A stretch of 8,995 nt of DNA from Bacteroidota bacterium (GTDB taxonomy: Bacteria > Bacteroidota > Bacteroidia > Chitinophagales > Chitinophagaceae), in the NCBI GenBank assembly GCA_947457085.1, contig CANGUS010000056.1:1-8995 (forward strand), written 5' to 3'. Both the position numbers and the translations under genes were made by a program. The notes below the pieces were generated by a model. It saw only the letters and a program-made list of their open reading frames with translations. It was not told where the DNA came from and did no database searches. Positions 7,011 to 8,995 of this stretch are shown one piece after another. Numbering within the stretch: the first letter of the stretch is position 1; every line of letters starts with the position of its first letter.

Positions 7011-8834
7011 ATGAAAAAACTATTTTTCTTCCTTGTTTTCATATTGTGTACCAATGTAGTTTTTGCGCAAGATCAACTCATTAATGTTGCAGAGCAGTAC
7101 TTTTTAGCAGGTGATTTTGAAAAAGCGGCTGCAACTTATAAGCAATTGGTTGTGTACAATGATGATAATCCTGAAATAATAGATGCTTATATTCAGTCTT
7201 TGATAGGGATTAAAGATTTTACTCAAGCTGAAAAATTTATAAAAGGGCAGTTAAAAAAGAAAAATAATAAATCGAAATACAATTTCTTACTAGCCAAAGT
7301 GTATAAGGAACAAGGCGAAACTAAAAAATCAACAAAAATCATCAATGGAATCATTGATGATTTAAAACCTTTGCAAGAAGATATCAAAACGATAGCCAAT
7401 GTATTCGAAAAAGCCAACATGCTGGATGAGGCTATCAAAACTTATGAAAAAGGGAAATTATTAAATAAAGACAATCCGTATATTTTTGCAGAAGAGTTGG
7501 CATTATTATATGATAAAAAAGGGGATGCAAACAAAGCTACAACTTGCCTTTTAGATGTTTATATTTCTAATGCTGAGAAGTCGGAGGATGTAAAATCGGC
7601 TTTGATGCGCATTTTGAATAAGCCTGAAAAAATAGTTGCTTTTAAGCAATTAGTTTTAAATAAATCCAATGAAAATCAAGATATCATTGCTTACACTGAT
7701 TTGTTGGCTTGGATTTTGGTCCAACAAAAAGATTATGAAGGGGCTTTTTTGCAAATAAAAATCATTGACAGTAAATTGAAAGAACAAGGAAGACGTGTGT
7801 TGGGTTTTGCAAGAACTTGTTTGCGAGAAAATCAATATAAAGCTTCTATTTTAGCGTATAATTATGTGATAGAGCTAGGAAATGACATGCCATTTTTTCA
7901 AACTGCCAAAGGAGAAAAGTTGATTTGTTTAAAAAGACAATTAGAAAAAAATCCGCACATTACTCCTGCAGATGTTGAAATTGTTGAAAAAGAATATGAA
8001 TTATTTCTGACCCAATTTCCTGCATTTAGGTTGAGAGAACAAATGAGAGAATATGCCGATTTAGAAGCAAAATATGCGCATAACATTGACAAGGCTATTT
8101 CCTTATTAAAAGAAGTTATCGCTGCTAATAATGCTGAAAAAACATTTAAAGGTAGATGCAAATTAGACATGGGTGATTACGAACTGATTCGAAATGAAAT
8201 TTGGGAAAGTACTTTATTGTATTCGCAAGTAGATAAAGATTTTAAACAGGATATGTTGGGCGAAGAAGCTCGTTTTAGAAATGCAAAATTATCCTACTAT
8301 ATTGGAGATTTTGATTGGGCGCAAGGACAATTGGATGTATTGAAAGCTTCCACTTCAGAGTTAATTGCAAACGATGCATTGAATTTATCGGTGTTAATAA
8401 CAGAAAACAACCCCATCGCAGATAGCAATGTAACTCCTTTAAAAATGTTTGCTAGAGCCGATTTGTTGGCTTTTCAAAATAAAGATGAAGAAGCTATTGC
8501 CATTTTGGATAGCATTTCTACAGAATATCCTAAACACGTTTTAGGAGATAATATTTTAATGCAAAAAGCCAATATGGCCTATAAAAAACAAGATTATAGC
8601 GAAGCTGCAAGACTTCTTCAAAAAATAGCCACCGATTTTGGTGACGAAGTGTTAGCAGATGATGCTATTTTTAATTTAGCTCAAATTAATGAAACCTTCT
8701 TCAGTAACAAAGACGAAGCAAAACGTTTATATGAAGAGATTTTAACAAAATATCCAGGAAGTTCATTTGTCAACCAAGCTCGTAAAAACTATAGAAGATT
8801 ACGAGGTGATAAAACAGATGTAGAAGTGCAATAA
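7011..8834 (+). CDS. Exported tetratricopeptide-repeat (TPR) protein
   Basis: A 607-residue helical-repeat protein, predicted to be periplasmic. Residues 1-19 are a clean Sec signal peptide (MKKLFFFLVFILCTNVVFA, cleavage before QDQ) with no lipobox Cys, so it is not a lipoprotein. TPR-like helix pairs are visible at about 22-50 (AEQYFLAGDFEKAAATYKQL), 87-112, 125-152 (VFEKANMLDEAIKTYEKG) and 158-184. More diverged repeats follow through 230-460. The C-terminal stretch 480-596 has YbgF/BamD-like repeats with the phrases EEAIAILDSISTEYPKH, DYSEAARLLQKIATDFGDE and EAKRLYEEILTKYPGSSF. It has no catalytic motif, so it most likely acts as a protein-binding scaffold at the cell envelope; its partner is unknown. 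The start is fixed by the signal peptide. The M56-like gene begins 33 bp downstream on the same strand with no terminator seen between, so the two may be cotranscribed. Confidence 0.88.
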   Translation: MKKLFFFLVFILCTNVVFAQDQLINVAEQYFLAGDFEKAAATYKQLVVYNDDNPEIIDAYIQSLIGIKDFTQAEKFIKGQLKKKNNKSKYNFLLAKVYKEQGETKKSTKIINGIIDDLKPLQEDIKTIANVFEKANMLDEAIKTYEKGKLLNKDNPYIFAEELALLYDKKGDANKATTCLLDVYISNAEKSEDVKSALMRILNKPEKIVAFKQLVLNKSNENQDIIAYTDLLAWILVQQKDYEGAFLQIKIIDSKLKEQGRRVLGFARTCLRENQYKASILAYNYVIELGNDMPFFQTAKGEKLICLKRQLEKNPHITPADVEIVEKEYELFLTQFPAFRLREQMREYADLEAKYAHNIDKAISLLKEVIAANNAEKTFKGRCKLDMGDYELIRNEIWESTLLYSQVDKDFKQDMLGEEARFRNAKLSYYIGDFDWAQGQLDVLKASTSELIANDALNLSVLITENNPIADSNVTPLKMFARADLLAFQNKDEEAIAILDSISTEYPKHVLGDNILMQKANMAYKKQDYSEAARLLQKIATDFGDEVLADDAIFNLAQINETFFSNKDEAKRLYEEILTKYPGSSFVNQARKNYRRLRGDKTDVEVQ

Positions 8835-8867
8835 AGAAATATCAATCATCTTTTAAAACTCATCCCA

Positions 8868-8995
8868 TTGCTAGTCTATTTTATTAAAACTATTATTATC
8901 CTTTGCATTTTTTACATGCTGTATCTATTATTTTTAAAGAATAATAAAAAATACAAATGGAATCGAATTTATTTGTTAGCTAGTTCATTGTTGGC
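8868..8995 (+). CDS. N-terminus of probable BlaR1/MecR1-type (M56) membrane peptidase, partial
   Basis: An open frame continues from the TPR stop to the right edge. From a TTG at 8868 it reads MLVYFIKTIIILCIFYMLYL, then LFLKNNKKYKWNRIYLLASS, then LL. This gives one hydrophobic helix (about residues 2-23), a short basic loop with NRIYLL, and the start of a second helix. That pattern (YFIK, then FY..YLLFLK, then NR.YLL) matches the N-terminus of Bacteroidota M56/BlaR1-like proteins, which sense the cell envelope and carry a membrane-embedded HExxH zinc protease or a TonB-like C-terminus. Those parts lie outside the window. The first in-frame ATG (8916) would cut the first helix, so TTG at 8868 is preferred. 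No BlaI/MecI repressor gene is adjacent in view. Family call rests on 42 residues and is tentative; that the frame is coding is more likely than its exact identity. Confidence 0.55.
   Translation, partial: MLVYFIKTIIILCIFYMLYLLFLKNNKKYKWNRIYLLASSLL

Noticed and set aside
1..8995. Mobile elements, CRISPR arrays, toxin-antitoxin or defence genes
   Set aside because: No transposase, integrase, tandem repeat-spacer pattern, paired small ORFs or nuclease-like genes were seen. RecQ here carries the standard housekeeping architecture and is not next to defence-type partners.

Overview
The window looks like an ordinary chromosomal segment from a low-GC Bacteroidota bacterium, most likely in the Flavobacteriia. 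Three things point there: promoter elements of the Bacteroidota type (TTG about 19 bp from TAnnTTTG), A-rich gene starts without clear Shine-Dalgarno sequences, and a RecQ with a long C-terminal extension. This assignment comes from recognition by eye, not from a search. I see no insertion sequence, phage gene, CRISPR array or integron.

Layout, left to right. (1) Positions 2-2016, plus strand: the end of a surface-polysaccharide locus. It has a family-4 glycosyltransferase cut by the left edge, then a WbpP/TviC-type UDP-N-acetylhexosamine 4-epimerase. The epimerase appears to have its own -7 element just before its ATG. A strong bidirectional terminator (2015-2051) separates this locus from the next gene, which converges on it. 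(2) Positions 2064-4277, minus strand: a TonB-dependent outer-membrane receptor resembling haem/haemoglobin receptors. (3) Positions 4343-4488, minus strand: a compact tRNA-Phe(GAA) unit with a near-consensus promoter, the tRNA and an intrinsic terminator. (4) Positions 4522-6753, minus strand: recQ helicase. (5) Positions 6754-7010: a 257-bp divergent intergenic region holding a 7-bp inverted repeat. (6) Positions 7011-8834, plus strand: an exported TPR-repeat protein. (7) From 8868 to the right edge, plus strand: the first 42 codons of a membrane protein that looks like the N-terminus of a BlaR1/MecR1-type (M56) sensor peptidase, probably starting at TTG.

The glycosyltransferase and epimerase plausibly cooperate: the epimerase would supply UDP-GalNAc or its uronic acid for a capsule or O-antigen-like glycan, and the transferase would add a sugar to it. 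The remaining genes are functionally unrelated neighbours. Nothing here amounts to a convincing undescribed system. The points most worth a second look are the C-A mismatch in the tRNA-Phe acceptor stem, the probable leaderless start of the epimerase gene, the inverted repeat between recQ and the TPR gene, and the M56-like gene start at the right edge.
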